From Eremomyces bilateralis CBS 781.70 (lineage: Eukaryota > Ascomycota > Dothideomycetes > Eremomycetales > Eremomycetaceae), in assembly GCF_010015585.1 (NCBI RefSeq), contig NW_022985075.1, positions 729,821 through 793,820 of the forward strand: a stretch of DNA of 64,000 bases, given 5' to 3'. The translations under genes and the position numbers were made by a program. Below are positions 44,278-56,198 of this stretch, in pieces (within the stretch, counting starts at the first letter, position 1; each line of letters opens with the position of its first letter). The notes under the pieces were generated by a model that saw only the letters and a list, made by a program, of their open reading frames with translations, searched no databases and had not been told where the DNA came from.

Positions 44278-45112
44278 TCAACACTGGAATACCTTCGGCC
44301 CCGGCACGGTGTAAGAGGCGAAGTTATTATAAATCTATTGCAGTCAGTAGGCAAGTTTGATCAATTGGTGGCGCTGATGCCGAAGAACAACTAACATTGA
44401 CGGTGTATCCGGGATCGGACGCCTTCACATGGCCCGGGATCGGTGTCAATGGCCCTGGTGTCGCATTTCCGCCGCCAGTCACCTTGATCTGCCCACATCC
44501 GATGTAGAATTGCGGCGGCGCACCCGGGTTGTGCAAGGCCAGCTGCTCGACCCGGAGCAAATATTCGCCCGCGGGAAGGCACGAGGGGATCTTCGCGCTA
44601 TAGCTCTGACTGAGCTCCCATTGTGCCGAATTTCCCGAAAACTTGGGCCCGATCTCCGCGATCTTGAACCACGGCGTGCTCCCGTCCGCGGCGCTGGCAC
44701 TCGGGACCTTGGTCATGTAAAAGGTTACGGGTCCTTGATGGTACACGGCTTGGTCGGCGACGAAGCCGAGGGTCGCACCTGCGCGAACGTCCGCGGTTTG
44801 GGTCGAGCCGCCCGTGGCACCGCCGACGTTGCAGCGAAGGTCGGGGGACGAAAGATCTAGGACGTTAGCACGCATTCAAGCCACCGAGGGATATACGCAC
44901 CGGTGACAGGCGAATTGTTGTTTGTGTTCTTTCGCACATACTGGTTGGGCTGCGACTTTTGGCCGTCGATGGTCAGCGTTTGAAATATGTCTACGCCGCA
45001 TTAGTTTCCTCAACGAGACAGTTTATATGCAAAGCTCGGAAAGCGTACAGTGGCCATGGACGAGGGAAAAGCAGAGGAACGTGGCGACAACGAGATGCGA
45101 AAGGGACATCAT
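44278..45112 (-). CDS. AA9 lytic polysaccharide monooxygenase
   Basis: The protein has 223 residues from four exons: complement(44278-44334, 44396-44856, 44901-44990, 45049-45112). Introns of 61, 44 and 58 nt give LVHGHY-IFQTLTIDG, NNSPVTD-LSSPDLRCNVGG and DPGYTVN-IYNNFASYTVPGP. After a signal peptide (MMSLSHLVVATFLCFSLVHG) the mature enzyme begins with His (HYIFQT), which forms the copper histidine brace. The second His is in QAVYHQGPV, and the axial Tyr is in PQFYIGCGQI. The C-terminus FQC ends the usual minimal AA9 catalytic domain. There is no carbohydrate-binding module. AA9 enzymes oxidatively cleave cellulose or xyloglucan with O2 or H2O2. The alternative Met at 45109 changes little. 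Confidence 0.95.
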
Positions 45113-45768
45113 CGTGAAGGTAATGACTTGTGATGTCTGTTTATGGTTCAGGTCTACTGCTGTTCAACTACACGTTACCCTATATACTTCCGCCGTACCA
45201 TAGTCTCGGCGGAGTACCGGAAATAACTGCTTTCGGTCATGAGCATCTGCTACGATAGCCCGTGGAATTGAATTCGATAGGATGGATATCCGCTTCCGTC
45301 ACTAAACTGGTAACACACTCGTTCGCAGTGGAAGTTTCCAATTGAGAAACGGCCGTCTTTGCCCCGGTGTAGCGCCAATAGGGTTTGGCATATGTATTAA
45401 TTTGTTAAAGGTTGCCCTGTCATTGGTTTGATGGTGAAACCATGGTTTCTTCAGTTCCCATTGACCCCGGACGGTGGTCATCATACGACCCACTAAGTTG
45501 ATATTGGATAATGTCTCTGTGAACTCCTTCATGATGTTAGAAATGCAAATCTATTGAACGTCAGCAATCACAAAATCACCTGCTTTTTGGCTGATCTGAC
45601 GTGGCCCGCAACAGGACGAATGAATTAGGGTATCTATACTCGAAACGCGCCGCAGGATGTAGATATTTATGCCAGCATGTCACACAACACAAAACAACGA
45701 TCCGCCGCAATTATACCAATCTACTCCGTCCCTATGCCACAGTCGACGTCGTTCCCAAATAAACGACT
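45113..45768. other. Intergenic stretch upstream of the LPMO gene
   Basis: About 656 bp: the LPMO promoter on the left and the 3' region of the ZIP transporter gene on the right. No gene is seen. Confidence 0.55.
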
Positions 45769-47481
45769 TTAGGCCGTAAGAGCAGAGCTCACTCCAAGGA
45801 TCCCCATTCCAACAAAAGCAAATGTCATACAAAGGTTCCGGTTGTGGGTCAAGTCCAGGCTTTCTGCAAAGAGATGAAATGCCACTGATGTCATTACGCC
45901 AGCTGTATGGCATAGTCAGTGTTTCATTCCAAAACAATTCGATCTCGCAATAATACATGATCTGCATGTAGAGCGAAAGCAGGAAAATAATCGAGGGGGC
46001 GACTTACATGTTACAGCAAACATACAACCATACACTCCCTCACCAGGCTCGCTTCCGTAACCTTTGCCGGCGAGTCGAAACCACAATGCTGCAACGCCTG
46101 CTCCTAATGGCTGCGAGACACCACCAAGGAGGAAGCTCCAAAACATGGCTTTCCAACGGGAGTTGACAGCCAGATATAATGGGAGAGCCATGGCAAACCC
46201 CTCCGTGATATTATGGATGAACAGGGCGAGGAATACCGAGACGCCCAGCTTTGGGTTGGCATGGTTTGTCGCGTATGTGATAAAGCCTTCGGGGAGTTTG
46301 TGCAATGCGATTGCAAGGGATGTCTGCAGTCCGATGGAGAGAAAAGCATTTGAAGGGACATGATGGTGGTGGTTGTGGGCGGCTTCAGACGGAGATTCAT
46401 GTGTATGGGGGTCGGAATCGTGAGACCGTGAGGGAGAATGGTTATGGTCGTGATGCACTGGATGAACAAGACCGTTCGATTGACGTGCCTGCGAAGTTGT
46501 CCTCGGCGACTGGGCTTCGGAGTCGGGTATCGAAGGGACACGATTTGAAATGGCTGCCTCTTCATCGACCGGAAAAAGGAGCGGTTGTCGTTCGCCTCCA
46601 GCATGGGGATTGGGCGTGGTGGCGCTTCGTGAAAATCGTAGCTTGCGACCACCAGCCGCCGGGGTGGATCTGGATCCGCCTCGACTATGGATGTTCTTGA
46701 AGCACTCTTGGCCGCACGGCTCTGTGAATCCGTAACATTGTCCGTACTTGTCGCATTGAAGTTTCGTACTCGTGACGAGCTGCGAGACCCGACGGGTCAG
46801 TTGGGTGGATAAGGACGATCGGCTCCGGTCTTGCTCCGGCCAGGACAATCGCGCACCATAGTCATACGCTCGGTCGGTCGTTGGCGAAGTATCTGATTGG
46901 GAGGCGCGTCGCCCTCTTGCGAATAAATCTTCCGTGGTCTGATTGGGTATTGTTCCGTTCGCCGGCTTATCAGCGTCGCTGTCCTCGAATTCTGCCGCAT
47001 GTGTATGGTCGCAATCAACGACATGCGAAGGAATATACCGGTGAAGAATTCGCGAAAGGATTTGGATGCCTAGACCGCCGGCTATGAAACATCCTATCAA
47101 GGTCCAGGCGGCCGCTTTGGGGGTGAAACCGCCTCTCTCCATTGCGTTCTTTGCGGTCGGCAACATGTTGTATAAGGCGGAGAATAGCTATGTTCACTGG
47201 TTAGCAGGAACACACGTGGTATCCGTGGGAATATACCAGAACTCCGAAACTAAGGCTTAACGAGGAGGATAAGAACGCATTGCTATCTTGTATCGAGAAG
47301 GACTTCTGGCCTGGGAGCCGGCGAATAACCAAGTCGACGCATATTATGGAAGCTCCAGCGATACACGCTACAATCCATCCAGGAAATTAGCATAGACCCC
47401 GGATGGCATGGTTCAATTTAACTGACCGAGACCGCTCAAGGCGGTCATAATCCATCCTCGAGTATCAGTAGGAATCGCCAT
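45769..47481 (-). CDS. ZIP-family zinc transporter, Zrt3-like
   Basis: The protein has 499 residues from four exons: complement(45769-45902, 46008-47187, 47237-47367, 47427-47481). The introns are 105, 49 and 59 nt. Joining gives MTALSGL-ACIAGASIICVDLVIRR, FGVL-LFSALYNMLPTAK and GCMFAV-TSGVMTSVAFHLFAESLDL. The ZIP signature helices are ALHKLPEGFITYATN and FIHNITEGFAMALPL, carrying the metal-binding His/Glu residues. A large central loop is His-rich (HPVHHDHNH, HDSDPHTHE, HNHHHHVPS) and contains a CDKYGQCYGFTEPCGQECF cysteine patch. Yeast Zrt3 exports zinc from the vacuole. Location here is inferred. The long last intron has an internal AG at about 45963 whose use would drop the final helices. 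Confidence 0.9.
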
Positions 47482-48059
47482 ATCAGTGGTGATACTGGTG
47501 AAGGGACGAACCAGGCGGTGGTGGCATTGGATGTAAATACGGATGTAAATACGGATGCTTGTAGGAGAGATGCTAATTTAGCAATTGAGGTCGGCTAAGA
47601 TACAAATAATCGGAACAAAGGGAAAATGGGAGTGATGACTGCGAATCCATCTTGATGGATCAATGGGAAGCGCACGTCGTTGAGTCCGTAGTTCGCTAGG
47701 CTAGCGATGTCATCAACATAACGAGAGGAATTGCATCAGGATCCAGATCGACCAACGGGATGGATCGACAGGGTGATTGCTGTGGAGCTTGGCTCTTACT
47801 TCTCTTCCCCGCCACACATTCCGCCCACCAGCTCGCAGCTGCAACCCAAACCATCAAGGTACCCGAAGATAATGCGCCAGAATTACGGTGTATCTATATG
47901 GTATAGAATGAACCGAGCACCGTCTGGGGTGGTCTACAGAAATACCATAGCTCCAATTCTTGTCCAAGAGAAGAATCCGAGAGAAGAATCCGAGGTAGGA
48001 GTGGGATTAGGCATAGGTGGTATGATATGTATATGGAATATGGAAGTCGATGAAATTTA
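47482..48059. other. Intergenic stretch upstream of the ZIP transporter gene
   Basis: About 578 bp. It contains the ZIP promoter and a small tandem repeat, GGATGTAAATAC/GGATGTAAATAC/GGATGC, at about 47528-47558. A second repeat, GAGAAGAATCC, occurs twice near 47968-47990. No gene is seen. Confidence 0.5.
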
Positions 48060-49858
48060 TTACTCCTTTGCCATCCTTACATTATAGCGACACCACTTTT
48101 GGCCTACGCCCTTCTTCTTCACCCGGAACTTTCTACTCGATTTCCATCCAGATTTTCGGTTGATATTTAAGCCTCCGACATAGGTTCCGCTGTCATTCAT
48201 CTCACGACTTCCTCTATAACTATACTCCTCGATATTAGACAGGATGCCATGGAACTCGCTTTTTAGAAATTTAGGGAAGAGGCACAGGCCCTGCACTCTT
48301 TTGTCCTCGATTCCATCCAAACAGACGAGGAAGTCCATGCCATGGTGTTTAAACTTGATATCCTGTATTTCGACAGTCGTAGAGGAGTCCTCAACCGATA
48401 GAGTGGGGCCGTCCCATAGGTTTGGAAATGCGATCAGCGAGGTCATGCGGTTCCAGCCCATCGACAGGCCGTGCTCGACGACCTCGCTTCCACTGGGATA
48501 CTGATAGTGGCTGGCCAAGTTCTTGTCGGTATGCCACTGCATCAGCGGCTTCGACCCGGGGATACCTGTGACAAACCAACACAGATCCTCATTCTTCGCG
48601 CAATAACAGTCAACGCGATCGGATGTTGGCAGTACGTCACGCACAAACTTATTGAACGTAACCTTTGTGGGAGGTCCAATCGTCCCCAGGCGCATCGTCA
48701 ACCATGGGGCGACGTTGTCTTTGTAGAGCCTTTCGGCACAATATGGGAGAAAACCCTTGGCGAACTGGTTTGTGGGGCAGCCTCGTTTTGGACTTCCGGT
48801 TCCTTCCAGAGAAAGGCAGAGGCATGCACCTCTCTGATTTTCAAATATCTCCGCCTCAAGTCGGCTATGGAGAGACCTAGTTCTTGGAAGAGCCTTTCAA
48901 TTGCTTTGATGTTTCCGGCCGATGGCGCTGCATTCGGGTGTATATAGCCCTCCAGACCGGCCAATATGGACCACGTCTCCTCGATGTCCGAAAGTTTCTC
49001 CTTGCGCATTATCATGTCCAACAGCATAGACACAATCCCCCGGTATAGCACGTTGATATCTCCGAAGACGGCAGATCCTGCTGTCAAGTACAGGAGATTG
49101 TGGCATTCTGCAGTGCCTCTCTTGCGTCGGTCTAGGCGCTTGCTAGAGACTAATTCTTGAAGCCACTTGACCGGACCCTTGTGTTTATCCGCATACGGGA
49201 GTTTGTCGTTAAGCAGAAGATCCGCCGCCTTGTCAACGGTTTGCATGGAATAACCAGAAATACAGCGCTGGAGCATATCGGCCAGTTCCTTGATATCAGG
49301 GGATGGAAACCTTTTGTGTATCTGTTTCGTGAGCTTGTTCTGAGGTATCTTGACGCACATGTGAGTGAAACCGCCCGACTCCTTTACACCGAGTATGCCT
49401 CCTGTTTCAAAAAGTTCCGCCTCTTCGACCACTTTAGCATGTTTGAACAGGGAAGACAATGAGGACGAAACTTCCGGAATAGGCGATAGAGTGTCCCAGA
49501 GGAGAGGTACTGCGCGACCGGAAGCTGGATCCACCACTGCTAAATTTCCATATTGTCGGAGGAACTTTTTGCAAACCGAGCAATTCGCCGTCTGTCGAAT
49601 GCTTGGGTCGAACGCACTGAGATACGTATCAGCGAGATCAGTGGTCAGCCTCGCACGAAAGATGGGCGAGTCTGGCCACCGGGCGAGAATCGTATCAATT
49701 GAGTTTTGCAAGTGCGCCGCAAAGTATAGTTCCCAGGTGTTGGCCTCTTCGTTAGAGTTTGCGCCTGGGGGACGATGTATGGAAAGTTCATGGGAATTTG
49801 CTGTGCGTTCTGGTTCTCCAGCAACGTCCGCATAGATTTCGGTCAAGTCCGAATCCAT
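48060..49858 (-). CDS. Uncharacterised protein with CxxC motif (fungal/bacterial family)
   Basis: The protein has 577 residues from two exons: complement(48060-48764, 48830-49858). The 65-nt intron (GTGCAT...ACCAG) joins RRRYLKIRE-FAKGFLPYCAERLYKDNVAPWL in frame. The only recognisable landmark is NCSVCKKFLRQYGNLAVVD near residue 94. It is followed by VPLLWD, then GGFTHMCVKIP, WLQELV, a conserved helical region, WLTMRLGTIG, and near the C-terminus LIAFPNLWDG, VCLDGIED, GLCLFPKFLKSEFHGI and IEEYS. From memory, this block order matches a large hypothetical-protein family of fungi and some actinobacteria. I know no function. The CxxC could bind metal. There is no signal peptide or membrane helix. 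The start is Met 49858 (MDSDLTEIY); a Met 43 codons upstream is in frame. Confidence 0.75.
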
Positions 49859-50892
49859 TTCAAATTGATCTCGGATCCAAATACTCACGAAAACTTCAAA
49901 TCTGCTACAATCGAGCTCGGAAAGATCCTTTATTAATAAATAGAGGAATGGATTGTGACTCAAATAAGGCTCTGTGGCTCGATTCAATCAAGAATGGCTG
50001 GGAAGTGAGACGATTGCGTGAGAATGGCCCGAATGGACGCGCCGACGCGAACAACAGCGCGGACTCGGACACTTATCTTCAACTTACATATAGTTTCAGG
50101 GGACAGAACTTCCAGCCATTGAAGAGCACCAATTATGGTGATTGTGGCGCCTCTGGCAAGAAGGAAATACGAGATCATCAACTCGATCTGATGGTTCGAG
50201 GTCGGTTAAGACTCTGCTCCGCCTCTATCCATAGAAGAACTAAGAGGGCACGGGCAGATAATTGCCTTGCTTACGGCTGAGAGCGAAGATACCTGCCTGT
50301 ACCTTACTCAACCGAAGAAGCATGATTGATATGGTAGTTCTGGTACTCAAGATATTGCTTACCGGAAAGTTATCATGGCGACTTTGCGAGTTCGAATAGA
50401 TATTACTAATTATAGTTACGTACGGAATACTCAACCGAAGGTTCCGTAGTACTGTAGTTAATGGAAGGTGATAGCCTGAGAGGCCCTCTCTGACTCTCTG
50501 TCTCTCTCTTGGCCAACGCAGCACGTGCATGCCTCAACGAATTACGCCTCCGCCCCATCCGCCCCTCCCACCTCCTCTCCGCTCTCTCAACTTCCACCTT
50601 CCGCTTCGGACTTCCGTTTCCGCCTTCCGTTTCCGCCTTCCGCCTTCCGCAACATCATCATCCTATTCCGTCTCCCTCGCGGCCGGTATTGAACCACTTC
50701 TGCATATACCCGTACACTACCCCTTCATTACCCCTTCACGACCTCGAACACGATATTTATCCTCCATAATAATGTCCCTACCATAACCGCACCGAAGTGA
50801 CCCAATTTGTACGAGTCCACCAGAGTAAATGAGCTTCCTGTTACCTCTTTTGTCGCGGCGCATGCCGACGCGACGGGTGTCCATACGATAGG
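49859..50892. promoter_or_regulatory. Divergent promoter with pyrimidine tract upstream of rgp1
   Basis: About 1.03 kb lie between divergent start codons. From about 50546 to 50655 the plus strand is almost pure C/T, with TTCCG repeats (CTTCCGTTTCCGCCTTCCG and similar). This is a common feature near fungal transcription starts. It probably marks the rgp1 start region. No gene is supported. Confidence 0.55.
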
Positions 50893-53430
50893 ATGCCACC
50901 CCCCTCCAACCTTCGAGTCTCCGTGCAGTGGAAACAACCGGCAATATTCGCTGGAGAGGATGTCGAATGTATCATTACCTTCAAGAATGTTGCCCACACG
51001 CCGGAAGACAGACCAGTCGGCCCTCCAACAAGACCGAACGGCGTTGAGATACCACGATACAAAGCTAGTCGACGAGACCGACCGCAATCACACACCCGCA
51101 ATTCTTCGCTGAATTCGCAATTCTCTATTCCTGTTGGCCGTGGGCATCGGCCGACACTGTCGGTTCAAACGGCTTCTGCTCGTGCACCGAACGGGTCAAT
51201 CGCGGAGAGTGCCGAAACCCCCCTCAGTTCCGCTGCGACTCCACGGCCCAACCATGGCCGTTCACTATCAATTATCTCTCTAGGATCGCAGAGCAATGGC
51301 GTAAATAGCTCGGGGCAACCGGTTGAAACAAGCAGGTCTCGGAAACGGAACCATGGTCGGTCATCAAGCGCCCAGCTTGTTTCCAGCCATGCGTCCACAG
51401 GTCCACACGCTGGTAAGTTGTATATGAAATCTCTTAGCTACCGCATCCGCTTACAATCTTCACCTTTTAGGGCAGCGTGGTACCCCTCAGACCTCTCACC
51501 AAGGAACACCTCCAGTAATCCGCGAAGATCGGGACGAGGTCTCTGAATCGTTAGCATCAGAACTAGACGCTGTTTCTGGGCAGGATTGGGGTGAGCCAAG
51601 GTACAATGGACCTCCCCCAATCCACACCGACTTTAAATTCCCTCCTTCAACGTCTCCGATACCGAGTATCGAATCGAAGGCGCTGGCGCCGGCGCCTGAA
51701 ATCATTACGCCGGAATTCCCCTTGACGCCGCACTCAAGACCCCGATCCCCGCGATCCAGCCACATTCCTCAGTCTTCGCCGTCAGTGAACCCCATCGCAC
51801 GGATTCTCTCCGGAACAAGTGTTGCGGAGACGCCAAGGAGTAGCATGGACGTTTATTCCATGAGCAATCATTCGAGCGAGACACTGATTTCCGAATATGC
51901 CCCTCACCCATCGGCTCGGCTTCTCCCCCGGGCCTTACGGCTACCTCGAATAGCGACACAGCCGCCGAAAGCGTCTCAACCGGAGGTTCTTATGATGGGC
52001 TATGCCCAGGTTATAGGATCATTCACAGTCGACGGTGCCATAATCGACCAAGAACCTTTCGAGGAGGTGAAACGGAAGGGCGTAGTTGGTGGCTACGGTG
52101 GAGGTGGTGTCGTGGGAATCCATTCATCCAAAACCGACAGTGGAATCTTTGGCGGTTTCGGCTGGGGAAGCATTGGGGAAGGACTTGGTAGTCTTCTCCG
52201 GCCTGGGGAGCAGAGCAGTATCAAAGACATGCGAGGCATTGCAAGCTCGAAGAGCGTGCCTTTACTAACCACACCTCAATCCATCCTGTTTGTGGATGAT
52301 CGGTTGGCGCCCGGCCAGTCTCGGACATATTCGTATAGCTTCACGTTACCGAAAGGCCTTCCTCCCAGTCACAGAGGCAGGGCCATTAAAATCTCCTATC
52401 GTCTTGTCATAGGCACCCAACGGCCCGGATCAACCAGAGACCAACAGGTCCGATCTGTGGAAGTGCCGTTTCGGGTGCTTGGCAGTGTCAACTGTGAGTC
52501 CCGTGGTTCCTCGCTTGGGAAATTGATTGCTGACCAGCTACAGCTCGAGGCGAAGTGTTGGGGCACGATTTGATGTCACCTTACATTATTCTTCGGGATC
52601 AAGCGAGAACATCGCCGATGGATCCCGCGTCCCCATCGCAACCACTAGCCCCGCGGATAAAAAAGAAAGGGCAAGACTCCACTCAAGCTGAATTTATGGA
52701 GTATGTGGGCGGTCTACTCGACAAGCCACGACAGAACTCCAGTATAGGGTTATTATCTCCAACAGAGCACGGTAACCGCCGGCTATCCCGTGCAGAGGAA
52801 CCACAAAACGCCAACGAAGCGGTTGCCCTGGCGATCATGAGGAGTAATGCAACTGGTTTCGGGAATCAGAGCTCGAATCGGTTCGATATCTCCCGAAGCG
52901 GGCGACGTGTCGCAACCATTGTTCTCGTTCGCCCGGCATTCCGGCTCGGAGAAACCGTCTCGGCAGTCGTGGATTTCTCCGGGGCCGATATTCCGTCCTA
53001 TTTTATCGAAGCATCTTTGGAAACATCTGAAGCGATCGATCATACCATTGCGCTTCGATCGCCGACCAGCATTCATCGGGTGACGCGCAAGGTCTGGTCC
53101 ACCTTGGCGGAAGTTGCCCTCTTTGCATCGAGAGTGACGTTTTCCCCCACAATACCCCGGACAGCGACGCCTGATTTTGTTACGACGGGGGTCAGTCTGA
53201 ATTGGATTTTGCGCTTTGAGTTTGTGACCCCCCGGTTGGTGAATGAGTTTGGGGAAGAAGTACGCTGGGACAAAGTGCTGGAAGAGCTGTCGGATGACGA
53301 TCGGGGGGGCATTCTTGGTGCTACTGACCGGCTTCACTGCGAGAGTTTTGAAGTGACGGTCCCGATCCGAGTCTACGGGTCCGTTGGCGATGCAGAAGAA
53401 ACAACTGAACCTGAGAGTCTTGTAGTATAA
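50893..53430 (+). CDS. rgp1: Rgp1, subunit of the Ric1-Rgp1 GEF for Ypt6/Rab6
   Basis: The protein has 809 residues from three exons: 50893-51412, 51471-52493 and 52544-53430. Introns of 58 and 50 nt join STGPHAG-QRGTPQTSHQ and VLGSVN-SRGEVLGHDLMSPYI. It has an arrestin-like N-terminus (LRVSVQWKQPAIFAGEDVECIITFKN), a long Ser/Pro-rich disordered insert, and a middle domain (VLMMGYAQVIGSFTVDG, PGQSRTYSYSFTLPKGLPPSHRG, KISYRLVIGTQR). A C-terminal beta domain follows (VATIVLVRPAFRLGETVSAVVDF, YFIEASLETSE, LNWILRFEFVTP). This arrangement is that of Rgp1 proteins. With Ric1 it activates the Golgi GTPase Ypt6 for retrograde traffic. The match is by motif order. Confidence 0.9.
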
Positions 53431-53599
53431 TCTTGTGTATATTAGTTTTGAGCGTAAGCTGGTTACCCCATGGCACATAACGCCATCTATAATAGAAGCA
53501 AATGATATTGGTTGTTGAGACACAAAAACGATACTCTCCATAGCTTCAATAGGTTGCCGTTGACTGATTCCTCTCTAGGAATTCACCGAACACGGGCAT

Positions 53600-55490
53600 C
53601 TAAAGCTTTGAGGTTAGCTTGAGTTCCTTCTTCGCCCTTTCCCGTAGCTCGCGACGGAGAAGTTTGCCGATTGCGTTCTTGGGTAGCACGTCGACGAACA
53701 CGACACCCCCTCTCAACTGTTTATATGGGGCGAGACGCGAAGCAATGAAGTCTTTCACCCCTTGTTCATTGATCTTGCTCTGGTCGGCCACAACGTATGC
53801 CCTTGGCACCTCACTCCCTCCTTCATCGGCAACGCCACACACAGCTGCCTCGAGGATGGCCGGATGGGTGATGAGGGTGTTCTCAAGCTCAGCTGGGGCG
53901 ATTTGGAGTCCCTTGTATTTGAGGAGCTCCTAAACCAAATGTCAGTCCGTTCCATAGTCAAAGCAATCTAGCGGACGAGATTCAAGACCAACCTTCTTCC
54001 TATCCACGACATAGAACTTGCCACCGCGATCGACGCCAATGTCGCCCGTGCAGAACCATCCGTCTCGGAAGGCATCACGGGTAGCCTCAGGGTTTCGGAA
54101 GTATCCCCTAGTGACCACGGGACCTCGGAGGATGAGTTCTCCCTCCTGTCCTGGCGCTACGTCGTTCATGTCGTCGTCGACGATTCGGAGGTCGATATTT
54201 GGTAGCAGGGGGCTTATACTGCCTGTGTCGTCGTACTCGCCGCGAGGCATGGTTGTAACGGCACCAGTGGTCTCACTAAGTCCCCAGGTCTGCGCGATGT
54301 GCGTTTCCCCTTCCCCTAGTCTCGAGTTGGCAGCCTTCTGAAGCTTCTCATCCATGGGAGCGGCTCCTGTGATGGCGGCCTGCAGATATTTGAAATGATC
54401 CGTCACGTCCGGCGACTTCGCCATTCTCAGGTAGATGGAAGGGACCGTGTACAGCACGGTGATCTTCAACTTTTTGTTCAGCTCGAGGAAGGATTTCCAC
54501 TCGAATTTGCGCATCCAGCATACTTCGCTGCCGGAAAAGAGAGGGCTTATCAGGTAGCCAAACACACCCGCAATGTGTGCAATGGGTAAATGAGCGAGCG
54601 TTCGGCCCTCTGGCAGAGTCCGACCTGCTTCAATTTCTTTCGCCGCCCACTCTCTACCCTGCACGGATGGGAGGATAAGTTCCGCAACCAAGTTCCTATG
54701 AGATACCATCACACCTGATTTCATGTTAAGGAACGTTTCCACTGATTCATCTAGCACGAGACCTACCTTTGGGTTCGCCCGTCGTTCCTGACGAGTAGAG
54801 CAAGATGGCCAGGCTGTCCTCCAGCTCCTTTCTGTCGGTGATCCGCTTCCATGTCAATCTTTTGCTCGAAATAACCTGATTGGATCCTTGGACAGGCGCC
54901 AGACTCCAAGTAGGGCTCGATTGAAGCACCAGAACGCGGTCTTTTCCAAGACCCGCCGCCTCGGCAGCTTGGACAGCGACGCTTTCTAGATCAGGACTGC
55001 AGACCAAAAGGTTGCTGAGGCCCTGCTTGATCTGACGCGCCAGCTCCGGGGGTGTGAAGGAGGGACTTGCGGCAGAGAACACCCCCCCGGCAGCAACAAC
55101 GCCATAGAGAAGAGCAGCTGCTAGCGGTTGGCCAGTGGAAAAGACGACTACCGCGTCCTTGTTGGGTCCGTTGGCGCCAATTCCATACTGACTTCGAAGT
55201 CCATGGGCAATCTTTTCCGAAGTCTCGCGCAACGTAGCCTTGGTGAGGTAGTTGTTAGGATTGGTGGCTTCTGAATGGAGACGGGCATCCTCCGGCGTGG
55301 CACAATGTTCGGAATCTATAGATACTTGTGTTAGGACAAGCAGTTGCAGGTATTATACAGCTGGCATATTGGTGTAGAACATTGAGGGTACGGTGAATTT
55401 CATAGTAAGTAGCGACATACCAAACAGAAGGGTGAGGATATCGAGGTCCGGAATGTCAACCGTTCTCGGATTTCGATATATACGAGACAT
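53600..55490 (-). CDS. Peroxisomal acyl-CoA synthetase / 4-coumarate-CoA ligase-like
   Basis: The protein has 556 residues from four exons: complement(53600-53929, 53993-54714, 54767-55315, 55421-55490). The introns are 63, 52 and 105 nt. The joins are TLLF-DSEHCATPED, TTGEPKG-VMVSHRNLVAE and VDRKK-ELLKYKGLQIAP. The AMP-binding P-loop is YSSGTTGEPKG. The A5-like motif is QTWGLSETTGA, the A7-type motif is GWFCTGDIG, and the catalytic Lys region is LPKNAIGKLLRREL. The last three residues are SKL, a canonical type-1 peroxisomal targeting signal. Such enzymes activate fatty or aromatic acids as CoA thioesters through an acyl-AMP intermediate. The substrate cannot be fixed by eye. The convergent neighbour is rgp1. 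Confidence 0.93.
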
Positions 55491-56198
55491 GTTCAACTGA
55501 CTGGGATGCAAAACACCAATTTTCCAGAAAATGAAGATTTTAGCTAGTTAGATAAATAAGCCTGCTCACAAATACTGAGATAAAAATTCGCATTATCATC
55601 GGTCTGCAACAATATCATCTTCAAGGGGCGAATAGGCGGGGATATTTGGCCCTCGGGGACATGAGTCGGGAGCAGATGCGGGGCATGTTGACCCTCGGAT
55701 CCAGCCAACGAAACAAGGTTTACCATGCAAGATGTTTTTCAGGACTCGTAGATGCATCAATAATTTCATCATGACCTATCTTCATAATCATAGTCCATGG
55801 ACTGACGCTACACTCCATGAGCGCGTGGCCATTCGTAACAGTTGGACTAAAAGACGTTGCGACGTTGAACGATGTGGAGAAGCCAGGGCAGAGTAAACGC
55901 GGACCACGTGATCGTCCACCTATTCCATCCTTCCCACTTTCTCCAGACCTTGCGCCACAGCGCCAGCTTCGCGACACGATCCTGCAGACGGGTTTTATTG
56001 CCTCGTCGAATGTACTCTTCTTCAAGTTCAGAGGCAATGCTATGCTCCCTAACTGAAGATGGTCTGCAGAATCCCATTTCTCGCGACTGATTGCAATTTG
56101 CGGAGGTCGTCAAGAGACCAGCCATGAGCCACCACCATGTCCTTGCCTCTTGTCTCTTTTCGGGGTTTCAAGAGTTCGGATCCGACCCAATTGAACCC
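55491..56198. other. Stretch between the acyl-CoA synthetase gene and the F-box gene
   Basis: About 708 bp. It holds the synthetase promoter and the 3' region of the F-box gene. It also holds one candidate small ORF (55847-56125), described separately. Confidence 0.45.
55847..56125 (-). CDS. Candidate small protein with Trp/Arg-rich helix, uncertain model
   Basis: A 92-codon frame whose second half (ELEEEYIRRGNKTRLQDRV, AKLALWRKVWRKWEGW, TITWSAFTLPWLLHIVQRR) looks like genuine protein: acidic helix, basic/tryptophan helix, then a short hydrophobic segment and a basic end. The first half may be wrong. In an alternative frame, sequence from 56138 reads MVVAHGWSLDDLRKLQSVARNGILQTIF, which also looks protein-like. 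No clean GT-AG intron links the two. It is either a small membrane-associated protein gene with an unseen splice or a broken gene. I do not recognise the family. Confidence 0.35.
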   Translation of the reverse strand: MAGLLTTSANCNQSREMGFCRPSSVREHSIASELEEEYIRRGNKTRLQDRVAKLALWRKVWRKWEGWNRWTITWSAFTLPWLLHIVQRRNVF

